Source of the DNA: Nitrosospira multiformis
GTDB lineage: Bacteria > Pseudomonadota > Gammaproteobacteria > Burkholderiales > Nitrosomonadaceae
DNA: 64,000 nt
Direction of reading: 5' to 3'
NCBI RefSeq assembly: GCF_003050865.1
Contig: NZ_QAOK01000006.1
Coordinates: forward strand, 78,100 to 142,099
A program made the position numbers and the translations under genes. This document shows, one piece after another, positions 46,508 through 54,925 of this stretch. How positions within the stretch are numbered: position 1 is the first letter of the stretch; every line of letters begins with the position of its first letter. A model generated the notes under the pieces. It ran no database searches and was not told the DNA's origin. It saw only the letters and a list, made by a program, of their open reading frames with translations.

Positions 46508-46535
46508 TTTATAGATAATTTTTGTTTTTTTTCAA
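46508..46535 (-). promoter_or_regulatory. Candidate sigma-70 promoter of the DUF5132 operon
   Basis: On the minus strand TTGAAA (46530-46535), a 16-base A-rich spacer and TATAAA (46508-46513). The expected start of transcription is about 28 bases before the DUF5132 ATG. Confidence 0.5.
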
Positions 46536-46933
46536 GCATTGACACAAAAAATTAATATTCGTGAACCCATTCCACTCGCGGAATGAGAACCATTAGAGGA
46601 GCGTGCAGAACAAGGGGTAACGAGCGAGCATAAGGCAGTCATGGGCAATTCCAATTCCGATCCAGCTTCCGGTACTGCACCGCTTCCGCAATGTGGGCGT
46701 TGTGATCCCCGAACTTGCGGCCAGGTCGGCAATCGCGCCCGACTTTCAGAACGCGGTGATAAGCCTTGGCGAACATCCTCACAGGCCAAGGTAAATTCAG
46801 GAACAGTGATGAGGGGAAACCCAGGAGATCTACCTGAGCAGGAATCCCTGGAAAAGAGATGGCGCCTCAGGCGGATACGGAGCCTTCAAACGTGTACAGC
46901 AGCGAGCAATACTGCCACGATATTTCTATACTT
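46514..46933. other. Gap between DUF5132 and a small lipoprotein gene
   Basis: About 420 bases. Apart from the DUF5132 promoter at its left edge I find no supported gene; a forward frame at 46641-46988 has no protein-like character. Confidence 0.35.
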
Positions 46934-47113
46934 TTATTTCGATGTCCGACTGCTTTTCTCTTTCGTGATGGGACTCTGCAACGTATAACCCTTCTCTTTC
47001 ATCTTGTAGCCGCCGTAAGCACCGGCACCTCCCGCCAGGAGATACCAGCAGCCCGAGAGGGCGGGAAGAACGGCCACCAGAGTAAGAAGACTTATTATTT
47101 TCCTGAATTTCAT
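46934..47113 (-). CDS. Small lipoprotein, 59 residues
   Basis: A gene too short for usual length cut-offs. It encodes a signal peptide (MKFRKIISLLTLVAVLPALS) with lipobox LSGC, then WYLLAGGAGAYGGYKMKEKG and a polar C-terminus ending SSRTSK. After cleavage only about 38 residues remain, anchored by lipid on the first Cys. The GGAGAYGGY segment resembles a glycine zipper. The ribosome-binding site is weak. The complete signal architecture makes it credible; function unknown. Confidence 0.6.
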   Translation of the reverse strand: MKFRKIISLLTLVAVLPALSGCWYLLAGGAGAYGGYKMKEKGYTLQSPITKEKSSRTSK

Positions 47114-47320
47114 TGCAGTCCGGGAATAAGAGGAAAATAATAATTGTCGCAGAAAGTCGCCCCCCAGAAAACAGAACAGGCGCTGTCATCCTCGCGTCTC
47201 CTTTTTCGTTAATAACACCAAGGGGATGTAAAAAGATCGTGGCAAAGATAACTACATCGCGCTGTACTGTACCTGGACAGCGCCGGATTCAGCCTGAAGC
47301 AAAATTTTGGAGGAAAAATC

Positions 47321-47779
47321 ATGAATCAAGCACCGATTTCAGCTACATGGGCAAAGCGCTTGCTGCTCCTGGCCCTGGCTGCGCTCCTGTCAGCCTGCCA
47401 GTCCGCCGAAACGAGGCGTGCCGGCGGCTTGATGGGCAGCATTGCCGGTTCCATTGGCGGCGGCTATCTTGGCAGCTACCTGGGTGGGGGAACTGCTGGC
47501 CGTATATTGGGTGCTGTGGCCGGCGGTGTGGGCGGATATTATCTGGGTGCGGAAATCGGAGGACGTCTCGGGCAGGAAGATCAGCGCCGCATGGCTCAGA
47601 CTTCCCAGCGCGCGTATGAAACCAACCAGACCCAGACTTTCACCAATCCCGATAGTGGCGTGAGCGGGAGAGCTGAGGTCGTGGGCGCTGATGATGACAG
47701 CAATTGCAAGACTATCCGGCAAACTGTCGTGCTGAAAGATGGAAAAACCGTTACAGAGGATGTGAAAAGCTGCAAATAG
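47321..47779 (+). CDS. Glycine-zipper 2TM outer-membrane lipoprotein
   Basis: A 152-residue lipoprotein with signal peptide LLLLALAALLSAC (lipobox LSAC). It has a glycine-zipper region (GSIAGSIGGGYLGSYLGGGT and AGRILGAVAGGVGGYYLGAE) and a polar C-terminal domain (TQTFTNPDSGVSGRAEVV, then CKTIRQTVVLKDGKTVTEDV), as in the 17-kDa surface antigen family. GGAGG lies 8 bases before the ATG. It probably sits in the outer membrane and supports envelope integrity. Confidence 0.8.
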   Translation: MNQAPISATWAKRLLLLALAALLSACQSAETRRAGGLMGSIAGSIGGGYLGSYLGGGTAGRILGAVAGGVGGYYLGAEIGGRLGQEDQRRMAQTSQRAYETNQTQTFTNPDSGVSGRAEVVGADDDSNCKTIRQTVVLKDGKTVTEDVKSCK

Positions 47780-47821
47780 GAAGGAGAAAAGGCGCAACAC
47801 TGAACCTTCTCGCCCCATAAG

Positions 47822-48776
47822 TGACAAATAAGCAGGCGAGCAGATCAGGTACGCGTAAAGTCGCGCCTACTACATATAAACAACACATGAAGCTGATGAT
47901 GTGGAGTGTCCTCAAACCCGAAGCGATTCACCTCCGCTTCCGCTTTTTGTGGGGGGCATGCGAACAAACGCCAGGGCCCCGCGCGGATTGTCGCCGCGCC
48001 CGACGATCAAAAAGCCGTACGCGACTCCGCCGATTTCCGGGGATGATCGGCGGTTGCTGCCTATCTTCAACTGATCCCATATCCGAAGAATTCTCGATCT
48101 CCGCTTCCCAGCGTGCCAGGAGCTTCTCCGCCCTATCATCACTTTCCGGGTCGCCACTTAACCCGGACAGATCGACCAAACCCCTTTCCATTGTCTCGCC
48201 CTCCATTTTCGCCTGATGTAAATTCTCGTACTTTGCCCAGCATATTATCTGTGCGGTTCGCCGCTTATCTTCTGCCTTCTCACCCTTTCAACGTTACAGG
48301 TTATAAACCCGTTGACAGCCGATCAGAACCCACAGACGCGTGATCAAACTTTCTTATTCAGGCTATGAATTAGAGAGTGGAAAGCAGTTTCAGTTCGATC
48401 AGTTGAAGGAGAATGAGAATTTTGTTGTTCTGAATAGCAGATGGCAGCAAGTTTTACCCACACCATCGATGATTCAACATCTGCCCATCTAGGAAGAGGA
48501 AAGCAGGTGGCGGAATACATTCATCCATGCCAGCGCTTTTCATGAGGAGTGTCGGAAGGTAATTCTTCACTCTTCATCGAACTGCTCCTTGCGTGCCTGA
48601 CGGCGGAGCGGGTGCAGGAAATTATGGTATGGGGCGGGTATGGCGTGAATGCGTCTCCCCCCTGGGAAGCGGTCTGTGAAGCCAGCACCGTGGGCCACCC
48701 CGCAGGAATACAATGCCGAAGTGGCCTATTCAGCCAAGCTCCAATGAGACAAACCTCAAGTGGAGCTCAGAACTTA
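47822..48776. other. Gene-poor stretch with doubtful short frames
   Basis: Nearly 1 kb. A reverse frame at 47928 is listed separately. A forward GTG frame at 48340-48492 (MIKLSYSGYELESGKQFQFD and 30 more residues) has protein-like composition but no ribosome-binding site. Nothing else is supported. Confidence 0.3.
47928..48191 (-). CDS. Doubtful small hypothetical protein
   Basis: From ATG at 48191, with GGAGG 8 bases upstream, the frame encodes about 87 residues: an acidic first half (LARWEAEIENSSDMGSVED) and a very basic second half. The +1 frame over the second half reads IGGVAYGFLIVGRGDNPRGA, which looks more protein-like. A frameshifted gene is therefore possible. No family recognised. 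Confidence 0.3.
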   Translation of the reverse strand: MERGLVDLSGLSGDPESDDRAEKLLARWEAEIENSSDMGSVEDRQQPPIIPGNRRSRVRLFDRRARRQSARGPGVCSHAPHKKRKRR

Positions 48777-49643
48777 CTACTTTTTAGGCTTTGGAGTTTC
48801 GGACTTCGGGGTTTCAGGCTTTGAAGTTTCAGGCTTTGAAGTTTCAGGTTTTGAAGTTTCAGGTTTTGAAGTTTCAGGCTTTGAAGCTTCGGATTTTGGA
48901 GTTTCCAGTTTTGAGGGCTCATGAGCAGGAAGCGCGGTTAACTGGACGCGAACCGTGGCAGATTTCTCAAGTTCCTCCCTATCTTGACCTTTCTTGCTTG
49001 CAACTGCCGGGAGCTCAAGATTCAGGTGATAACTTCCTTTGCTTGCTCGCCGTAGAACCGGTTCTTTGCCGCCCGGCTCGTTCAGTTTTATTTCTTTGCC
49101 ATCCGGCCCCATTAAAGTGGCCACCAGATCACTTGAACCGGATTTTGATATTTTTATCCGGTAATCCGAAGAATCAGCGGTAGGCAAGCGAAGCTCCACT
49201 CTCGCGCTGGAGCTTACATCCGCGCTCGCCAACTTGTTGTTCGTGACATTTCCCAGGCACCCCCCCGTGTCGCAAGGGAATTGCCTCGGATTGCTCTCCT
49301 GGCAGGTTATGAAATATCCACCGCGCGCGAAAGCCGCACTTTCCAGGTTGACTTCCAATCCCATTTCATTCAGCTTGTTTACGGAGGTTTTTGCACGGCC
49401 CTTGGCAAAACTTGTCTGCCTATCCTGATTGCAGTGGCTTGCTTCCTTACCCGAAGCGCTTGCTTCGGCTTCTTTATCGTCGATTGCGAGCCGTGGCCCA
49501 TCCTTGTTCGCCTGAACCAAAACCCGGTTATACGTCTTGGCGACGATTTCCACCGGTGCCCCTTTCGATTCCCCGTATGACGGGATAGAAAACAGAGAAA
49601 ATGGAGTAACAAGGATTAAAAGTTTTAGTCTTAGTGTTCTCAT
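48777..49643 (-). CDS. Secreted protein with SKPET repeat tail
   Basis: A 288-residue exported protein with signal peptide LLILVTPFSLFSIPSYG. The central part has four cysteines (CNQD, CQES, CDTGGC) and a domain with VSSSARVELRLPTADSSDYR and SGSSDLVATLMGPDGKEIKL, similar in style to pre-peptidase C-terminal or beta-sandwich domains. The last 45 residues are tandem SKPET/SKPETP units ending PKPKK. The repeat tail may be a cell-wall or surface spacer. Function unknown. Confidence 0.65.
   Translation of the reverse strand: MRTLRLKLLILVTPFSLFSIPSYGESKGAPVEIVAKTYNRVLVQANKDGPRLAIDDKEAEASASGKEASHCNQDRQTSFAKGRAKTSVNKLNEMGLEVNLESAAFARGGYFITCQESNPRQFPCDTGGCLGNVTNNKLASADVSSSARVELRLPTADSSDYRIKISKSGSSDLVATLMGPDGKEIKLNEPGGKEPVLRRASKGSYHLNLELPAVASKKGQDREELEKSATVRVQLTALPAHEPSKLETPKSEASKPETSKPETSKPETSKPETSKPETPKSETPKPKK
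48785..48924. repeat. 15-base tandem repeat array in a secreted protein gene
   Basis: About nine copies of a 15-base unit close to GAAGTTTCAGGCTTT (plus strand), encoding SKPET on the minus strand. The central copies are almost identical, and the outer copies have drifted. Changes in copy number keep the frame. Confidence 0.8.
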
Positions 49644-50000
49644 TTGTTATCGCCCTAGTTTTTTATCGGTGCGTGATGAAGAGCATCATCGCAGGACGGT
49701 CGAGCTGTTCCTCCCGATCGTTTCGCTAAAGAGCGAAGCCGTGGTATTCCAGTTTAGTACATTGCTTCAACGAATGGAATGCCGCTTTGAACTGCGGCCC
49801 AATGATTCCCTGAAAATCAGGGTAAAAAAGAAGATAAAAGATGCAAATATAGCCAATGTGACTATATAGAGAGCTAGAGAGTATAGTGACAGCATTAATG
49901 CCATTTGCCTAAGTTCGCTGTCAACTGTCAAAAACCCGATCAGTTGTGTTTAGGTCTTTTGTTGGGTTATTAACAGCAGAATCTTATCACCCGATACTCT
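49644..50000. other. Intergenic stretch
   Basis: AT-rich region between the repeat-tail gene and the aldo/keto reductase remnant. It contains a small inverted repeat CCCTGA-AAA-TCAGGG. No gene is supported. Confidence 0.35.
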
Positions 50001-50129
50001 GGTGACTACTGGACTACCGCACCCATCGTCAGCGCGACAAGCCGGGAGCAGCTCGATGAGCTTCTTGACTCGGTCAGTCTGTCGATTCCTCGGGAATTGA
50101 TTGCAAGACTGGAGACTTCAAGTCAATAG
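50001..50129 (+). pseudogene. Aldo/keto reductase C-terminal remnant
   Basis: The forward frame reads GDYWTTAPIVSATSREQLDE then LLDSVSLSIPRELIARLETS and stops at 50129. This is the last 40 residues of an aldo/keto reductase (the NADP-binding SATSxxQLxEL motif and final helix). Everything upstream is missing. It is the first of several broken redox genes in this region. Confidence 0.6.
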
Positions 50130-50332
50130 AGTGTTACTGACGTTTCTGGACTTGAGAAAGTTGGTTTCATCTGTAAAACGCATGATTGACTTCAGAGCGA
50201 TCGTGGTTGCAACCCCAGGATGGAAGCCCAGTGCCGTGCAAATTCGTGCCGAGGATGCCTGTCTTAGCCAACTCGTCGTGACAGCGAGTATGAGGAATGG
50301 CAGTTATATCTATGTAGACTACCTTCGACACG

Positions 50333-50904
50333 TCAAGTGAGGCGGGGTAGTACGGTCAGCACTCGCACGATGAAGGCGTGCAGCTCGTTCATGTAGTTGC
50401 GCAGGAAATCAGCCGTCGGCTCGTCGGTAACCTGTCCATCTTCCGTGATAAGGCCAGGCTTGAAATGGATGTGAGCCTCGACAGTATTCATCAAGGGTGA
50501 ATTGCAGTAGCACAACACGCCACGCAGCTGGCTTTATGCCAATGCCGTACCGATAGCACCGGGGGAGGTGCCGATCACTCCCGAAGGCTTGTGAGAGAAA
50601 GAGTTTTGGCCCCAAGGGCGACTTGCCCAGTCGATCGCGTTTTTAAGGCCCCCAGGAATCGAGCGGTTGAATTCCGGCGTTACGAAAAGTACGGCATCGA
50701 CATCGGCTATGGCCTTCTTGAAGGCACGTGCGACAGACGGAAAGCAGCATCGTAGTCCTGGCTGTAAATTGGCAGATCCGTGATCGGGATTTCGGACAAT
50801 TCCAGTTCAGGCGGTGCCAGGCGTGCAAGCGCCTTTGCCAGCAAGCGATTGATCGAGGTGCTTGAGAAGCTGTCGACGAGGTAGCCCACCTTGTACTTAT
50901 TCAT
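50333..50904 (-). pseudogene. NAD(P)H-dependent FMN reductase, frameshifted and interrupted
   Basis: The start MNKYKVGYLVDSFSSTSINR follows AAGGAG by 5 bases and reads as a flavodoxin-like reductase to about residue 43 (LPIYSQDYDAAF). There a single base seems lost near 50740. The next frame continues ARAFKKAIADVDAVLFVTPE, FNRSIPGGLKNAIDWASRPW and GVIGTSPGAIGTALA. A TAA at 50534-50536 (probably from CAA) then interrupts, and the rest runs to the normal end at 50333. Joined, it would have about 190 residues, as in the azoreductase/chromate-reductase family. Confidence 0.75.
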
Positions 50905-51622
50905 ATAAGTCTCCTTCTGCGCTGTGCGCAAGATTATGCCGCTACTTGTGCCCGGCAATGTGCGAGCAAGGATAAGATCACAGTCGCCCCGCGTGTAGTT
51001 AGCACACCTCCTGCATTGACCATGGCGACGAGTCGAGCAATACCGCGGGCACAGGGACTTCAGTCAAGCACAACAGTTCCTAGTATCAATCGAGACGTCA
51101 ACCTTAAATCATCATAGGCAAGCCGCATCTCTCCCGCAAGTTGATATAACCCTTCGGTTTCCTGTTTATTGTCTATATTGAATGAAGGCTTCGCTTCACC
51201 GTGCCTTATGTTGATCCATAAAGACCAATGAACATCGCCCGTGATCTCGTGCAGGAGATCTGAGCAAAAGTGCCGGAGGTGCTGCTATGACAAGGAAAAA
51301 ACCAATGGGACGAGGACGTTCTTCCGCCTTCGTGTTAACCCCTATAGCCCTATAGTGTTGGTCTTCGTCCTGGATGCGATCGCGCAAGGTCGCTCCTGCA
51401 CCCAAATGGCATCCTTGCGCCTGGGAAATCAGGCATCCGTTGAATAACTATGAGAGCACACAAAGAAACCTGTCATTGGAATCCTGAACCCCCTCTCTCG
51501 ATCTTCTCCTACTCCTCAACGAGCTGACAGGGTTTTCCCGGCCTGTCCTGGTAATCAGGCCAATCGAAAAAGGCGGCGCAGTTATCTGGTATGCAGTGAA
51601 ATTCTTCTCCAGTCGGAGGCAT
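50905..51622. other. Intergenic stretch between two broken reductase genes
   Basis: About 720 bases with only short, unconvincing frames on both strands. Promoters for the two divergent genes are expected. No RNA gene was recognised. Confidence 0.35.
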
Positions 51623-52230
51623 ATGAAGGTTGCATTGATAGGAGTGGCCGGCCGTGTTGGATCGCGTTTAACCACGGAATTGCTTCGACGCGGACATACT
51701 GTAACCGGCATCGCACGCGATGTCTCCAAAATGGAAGCGAAGCCAGGGCTTCGTCTTGAGGCGGCTGATGTAAACCAGGGCAAAACCCTTGCCCCTCTTC
51801 TCTCAGGTCATGACGTTGTTATCAGCGCCTCTCGTTTTGTTTCCACGAATCCTGCCCAGGTTATCAGCGCCGTAAAAAAAGCGGGAGTCCCGCGGCTCCT
51901 GGTCGTCGGTGGCGCGGGCAGCCTGGAAGTCGCACCCGGTAAAATGCTGGTAGATACGCCAGAATTCCCGGAAGCGTACAAGCCGGAAGCGTTTGGGGGT
52001 ATCGAGTATCTGAAGGCGTTGCGCTCGGAAAAAACACTGGACTGGACTTTTCTTTCTCCCTCCGCTGAATTCGAGCCAGGTGAGCACACCGGAACCTATC
52101 GGATAGGTGGTAACGTCTCATCGACGACAAAGGCCGCAGTTGGATATCGATGGAAGACTATGCCATCGTCCTGATCGATGAACTGGAGAAACCGAAGCAT
52201 TCGCGTCAGCGTTTCACTGTTGGTTACTGA
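51623..52230 (+). pseudogene. NAD(P)-binding (NmrA/YwnB-like) reductase with a one-base frameshift
   Basis: From ATG at 51623 (GGAGG 3 bases before) the protein shows MKVALIGVAGRVGSRLTTEL, a Rossmann motif, then DVVISASRFVSTNPAQVISA, VPRLLVVGGAGSLEVAPG and LDWTFLSPSAEFEPGEHTGT. Near 52116 one C appears lost: the frame in use ends at 52174, while the shifted frame continues [20 protein letters not shown] and ends at 52230 with the usual family C-terminus. The altered product would lack only the last helix and might retain some function. A sequencing error cannot be excluded. Confidence 0.75.
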
Positions 52231-52402
52231 GAGTCGAGCTCAAAGTCTGGCTCCGCTTTTCGCTGCTCTATCTTTTTTCTTTTTTCCGGAAATTTCAGCC
52301 CATGGGTATCAAGACTGATGAAAAGCTTGCAGGCATGAAAAAGCTGGGCTCAGATGAGCTGGTCAACTCTCCGCAGGGCAATTTTTGACGAAGGAATTCA
52401 GC

Positions 52403-53671
52403 ATGAACACGCAACCCACGAGCCCTCTTGGAAAGGTACTAGCGGGGCTGCAGAGCCTGCTGCCGGATCTGGAGGCGTTATATACCGACGTGCATGCCCA
52501 TCCGGAACTGTCGATGCAGGAGTTGCGGACTGCGAGCCTAGTCGCTAAGCGACTTGACACGGCTGGGTATGACGTGACGACGAAAGTTGGGAAGACAGGG
52601 GTCGTGGGACTGCTGCGCAACGGCGAGGGGCCGACGGTGATGCTGCGCGCTGACATGGATGCCCTACCCATCGAGGAAATGACCGGGCTTCCCTATGCCA
52701 GCAAGGTCAAGGCCACGAATCGCGAGGGCAAAATGGTCCCGGTCATGCACGCTTGCGGCCATGACATGCACGTTGCCTGGCTCGTCGGCGCGACCACGCT
52801 GCTCGCAGAGGCGCGTGACGCATGGCGCGGCACGTTGATGGCTGTCTTCCAGCCGGCCGAAGAGACTGCGGAAGGCGCGCGGGCCATGATTGACGATGGA
52901 TTACTCAATCGTTTTCCCAAGCCGGATATTGTGCTCGGCCAACATGTCATGGTGGGACCGGCGGGCAATATCGGTGGCCGTGGCGGAACCATTACTTCCG
53001 CTGCCGACAGTCTGCAGATCCGCCTGTTTGGGCGTGGCGCGCACGGCTCAATGCCGCAGGCAAGCATCGATCCCGTAGTCATGGCTGCGGCGACGGTAAT
53101 GCGCCTGCAGACCATCGTCTCGCGCGAACTTGCTGCTACCGAGGCCGCTGTCGTTACCATCGGCGCACTGCAGGCGGGCACCAAGGAAAATGTGATACCC
53201 GACGATGCTGTCATCAAGCTGAACGTACGTACCTTTGATGCAGATGTGCGCAAGCGTGTGCTTGCCGCCATCGAGCGTATCGCCCATGCAGAGGCAGCAG
53301 CTTCGGGAGCTCCCAAGCCACCCGAGATTACGACGCTGGAGCACTACCCTATGGGGGTCAACGATGCCGATGCAAGCGCGCGCGTTGCCGATGCTTTCCG
53401 CCGGCATTTCCCGGGTGGCCGTGTGCGTCAAGTCGATGCGGCGTCGGCGAGCGAGGATTTCGGGTCGTTCGGAACCGAATGGAACGCCCCTTCCGTGTTC
53501 TGGTTCGTCGGCGGCACCGATCCCGACATTTACGCGAAAGCCAAGGCCGCGGGCGAAATCAACAAGATTCCAACCAACCACAGCCCCTACTTTGCACCAG
53601 TGATGCATCCGACCCTTGAGACCGGTGTGGAAACGATGGTCGTTGGAGCATTGGCCTGGCTTTCAGCATGA
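52403..53671 (+). CDS. M20-family amidohydrolase (hippurate/IAA-amino-acid hydrolase type)
   Basis: Zinc metallopeptidase-like enzyme that cleaves N-acyl amino acids. The 422-residue product has VHAHPELSMQELRTASLVAK, MLRADMDALPIEEMTG, the metal motif HACGHDMHVAWLVG, VFQPAEETAEGARAMIDDG, GAHGSMPQASIDPV in the lid domain, and ASASEDFGSFG. No signal peptide is seen. ATG at 52403 has AAGGA 7 bases upstream; a TTG six codons earlier is less likely. It is intact, although the genes around it are broken. Confidence 0.9.
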   Translation: MNTQPTSPLGKVLAGLQSLLPDLEALYTDVHAHPELSMQELRTASLVAKRLDTAGYDVTTKVGKTGVVGLLRNGEGPTVMLRADMDALPIEEMTGLPYASKVKATNREGKMVPVMHACGHDMHVAWLVGATTLLAEARDAWRGTLMAVFQPAEETAEGARAMIDDGLLNRFPKPDIVLGQHVMVGPAGNIGGRGGTITSAADSLQIRLFGRGAHGSMPQASIDPVVMAAATVMRLQTIVSRELAATEAAVVTIGALQAGTKENVIPDDAVIKLNVRTFDADVRKRVLAAIERIAHAEAAASGAPKPPEITTLEHYPMGVNDADASARVADAFRRHFPGGRVRQVDAASASEDFGSFGTEWNAPSVFWFVGGTDPDIYAKAKAAGEINKIPTNHSPYFAPVMHPTLETGVETMVVGALAWLSA

Positions 53672-53701
53672 GCCAAGGCGCCAGAGAACTGAGGCGGTAA
53701 G

Positions 53702-54397
53702 ATGTTTACTTCCGCTGCTTTTGACGTCGATGCTGCAATGAAGGCCCTTGTGCTGGTGCTCGATCTTGTCGGCACCTTCGTTTTCGCGCTGAGCGGAGCA
53801 GCAGCCGGTGTCGAGCGCCGGCTTGATCTTTTCGGAGTTCTGGTGCTGTCCTTCGCTGCAGCCACTTCCGGAGGGATCTTCCGCGATCTACTGATCGGCG
53901 CAGTCCCGCCCGCGGCAATCAGCGACTGGCGCTATCTCGCGGCCTCGCTTTTTGCAGGCGTATCCACTTTTTTTTGGTATCCCGTCATCAATCGGCTGCG
54001 CAGCGCCGTACTTATATTCGACGGCGCCGGTCTAGCAGTGTTCTGCGTTTCCGGCTCGCAGAAAGCCATCGTCTTCGGTCTCGACCCGGTCATGGCGGCG
54101 CTGCTGGGCATGCTGACTGGAATCGGCGGTGGCATGGTGCGCGATGTGCTTCTGTCTGATGTGCCTATTGTCTTGAGATCCGATATCTATGCCGTCGCCG
54201 CCCTTGCTGGAGCGGCCGTGGTGGTGATTGGCGATGCGCTACGATTTCCGTCCGTTGCAACGACATGCACCGGCGCGGCTCTCTGCTTTGGCCTGCGCCT
54301 GGCTGCCATCCGACACGGCTGGCATCTGCCGATCGCTCGCGCGCCCGAACATCCAGACGCGAAAATAGACGTCACAAAAAATCGGAGGGATCATTAG
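53702..54397 (+). CDS. TRIC/UPF0126 (YicG-like) membrane protein
   Basis: A 231-residue inner-membrane protein of the UPF0126 family, related to trimeric intracellular cation channels. It repeats the signature GxxxFALSGAAAG...GGIFRDLLIG twice: LVGTFVFALSGAAAGVERRL with AATSGGIFRDLLIG, and GLAVFCVSGSQKAIVFGLDP with GIGGGMVRDVLLSDVP. About seven membrane helices are expected. A role in glycine uptake or cation flow has been proposed for relatives. It lies 30 bases behind the amidohydrolase gene, so joint transcription is likely. Confidence 0.88.
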   Translation: MFTSAAFDVDAAMKALVLVLDLVGTFVFALSGAAAGVERRLDLFGVLVLSFAAATSGGIFRDLLIGAVPPAAISDWRYLAASLFAGVSTFFWYPVINRLRSAVLIFDGAGLAVFCVSGSQKAIVFGLDPVMAALLGMLTGIGGGMVRDVLLSDVPIVLRSDIYAVAALAGAAVVVIGDALRFPSVATTCTGAALCFGLRLAAIRHGWHLPIARAPEHPDAKIDVTKNRRDH

Positions 54398-54637
54398 TGC
54401 TTCAGTCGTAGAAAAGACTACCGCTACAAGTGCGCTTCCGCGAGTGGCGTCACCAAAGATCCTGACCACTCTCCGGCACATTTCGATTAATTTAGTGGGG
54501 TCGCATGTTGAAGAAGTTATCAATTATCAATGTCTTTGCGTTAGCCGTTCGGCATGGTGTTGACCGCCAATAATCTTAAGACAACGATGTTTGCTTATCC
54601 CAACGGTGCCCCCTATTGACTCCATGTTGTGAGGCGC
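54398..54637. other. Intergenic stretch
   Basis: 240 bases between the TRIC gene and the NDH-2 fragment, with nothing recognisable. Confidence 0.35.
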
Positions 54638-54853
54638 CTAAGGGCTTATCAATCTGGCGGTAATTCCCTGTGGTGACAGCAATGCCAAGGTCGGCACGAT
54701 CCGCTGCCACTGTCTTATGTACAAGAGCGGAGGGAAAGCGTTGTAGTTATTGCGATCAACAAGCGTGATATCAAATCCAGGCCCATCAGCTAAATGCCTC
54801 ACCAGATTTATTCCTGCAAAGCCCCCGCCGATTATGACAATTTCCTTTTTCAT
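54638..54853 (-). pseudogene. N-terminal fragment of a type II NADH dehydrogenase
   Basis: MKKEIVIIGGGFAGINLVRH and ITLVDRNNYNAFPPLLY are the FAD-binding start of NDH-2. After FPPLLY the match stops and only about 26 unrelated residues follow before the stop codon. Most of the roughly 420-residue enzyme is deleted. The initiation region may still be translated into a short useless peptide. Confidence 0.7.
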
Positions 54854-54925
54854 GATGGAGTTCTATTCAGCTTCACCTCCAGTTGTAATCAAATTATGAG
54901 CCGAAGCCATGGCCACCAATAACAC

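Noticed and set aside
46641..46988. Forward frame of 115 codons
   Set aside because: Overlaps the small lipoprotein gene in antisense and has no domain or signal features.
48785..48924. CRISPR-like array
   Set aside because: The 15-base units are directly adjacent without spacers and lie inside a coding frame.
50101..50340. Forward frame of 79 codons
   Set aside because: Begins inside the aldo/keto reductase remnant in another frame and has no support beyond being open.
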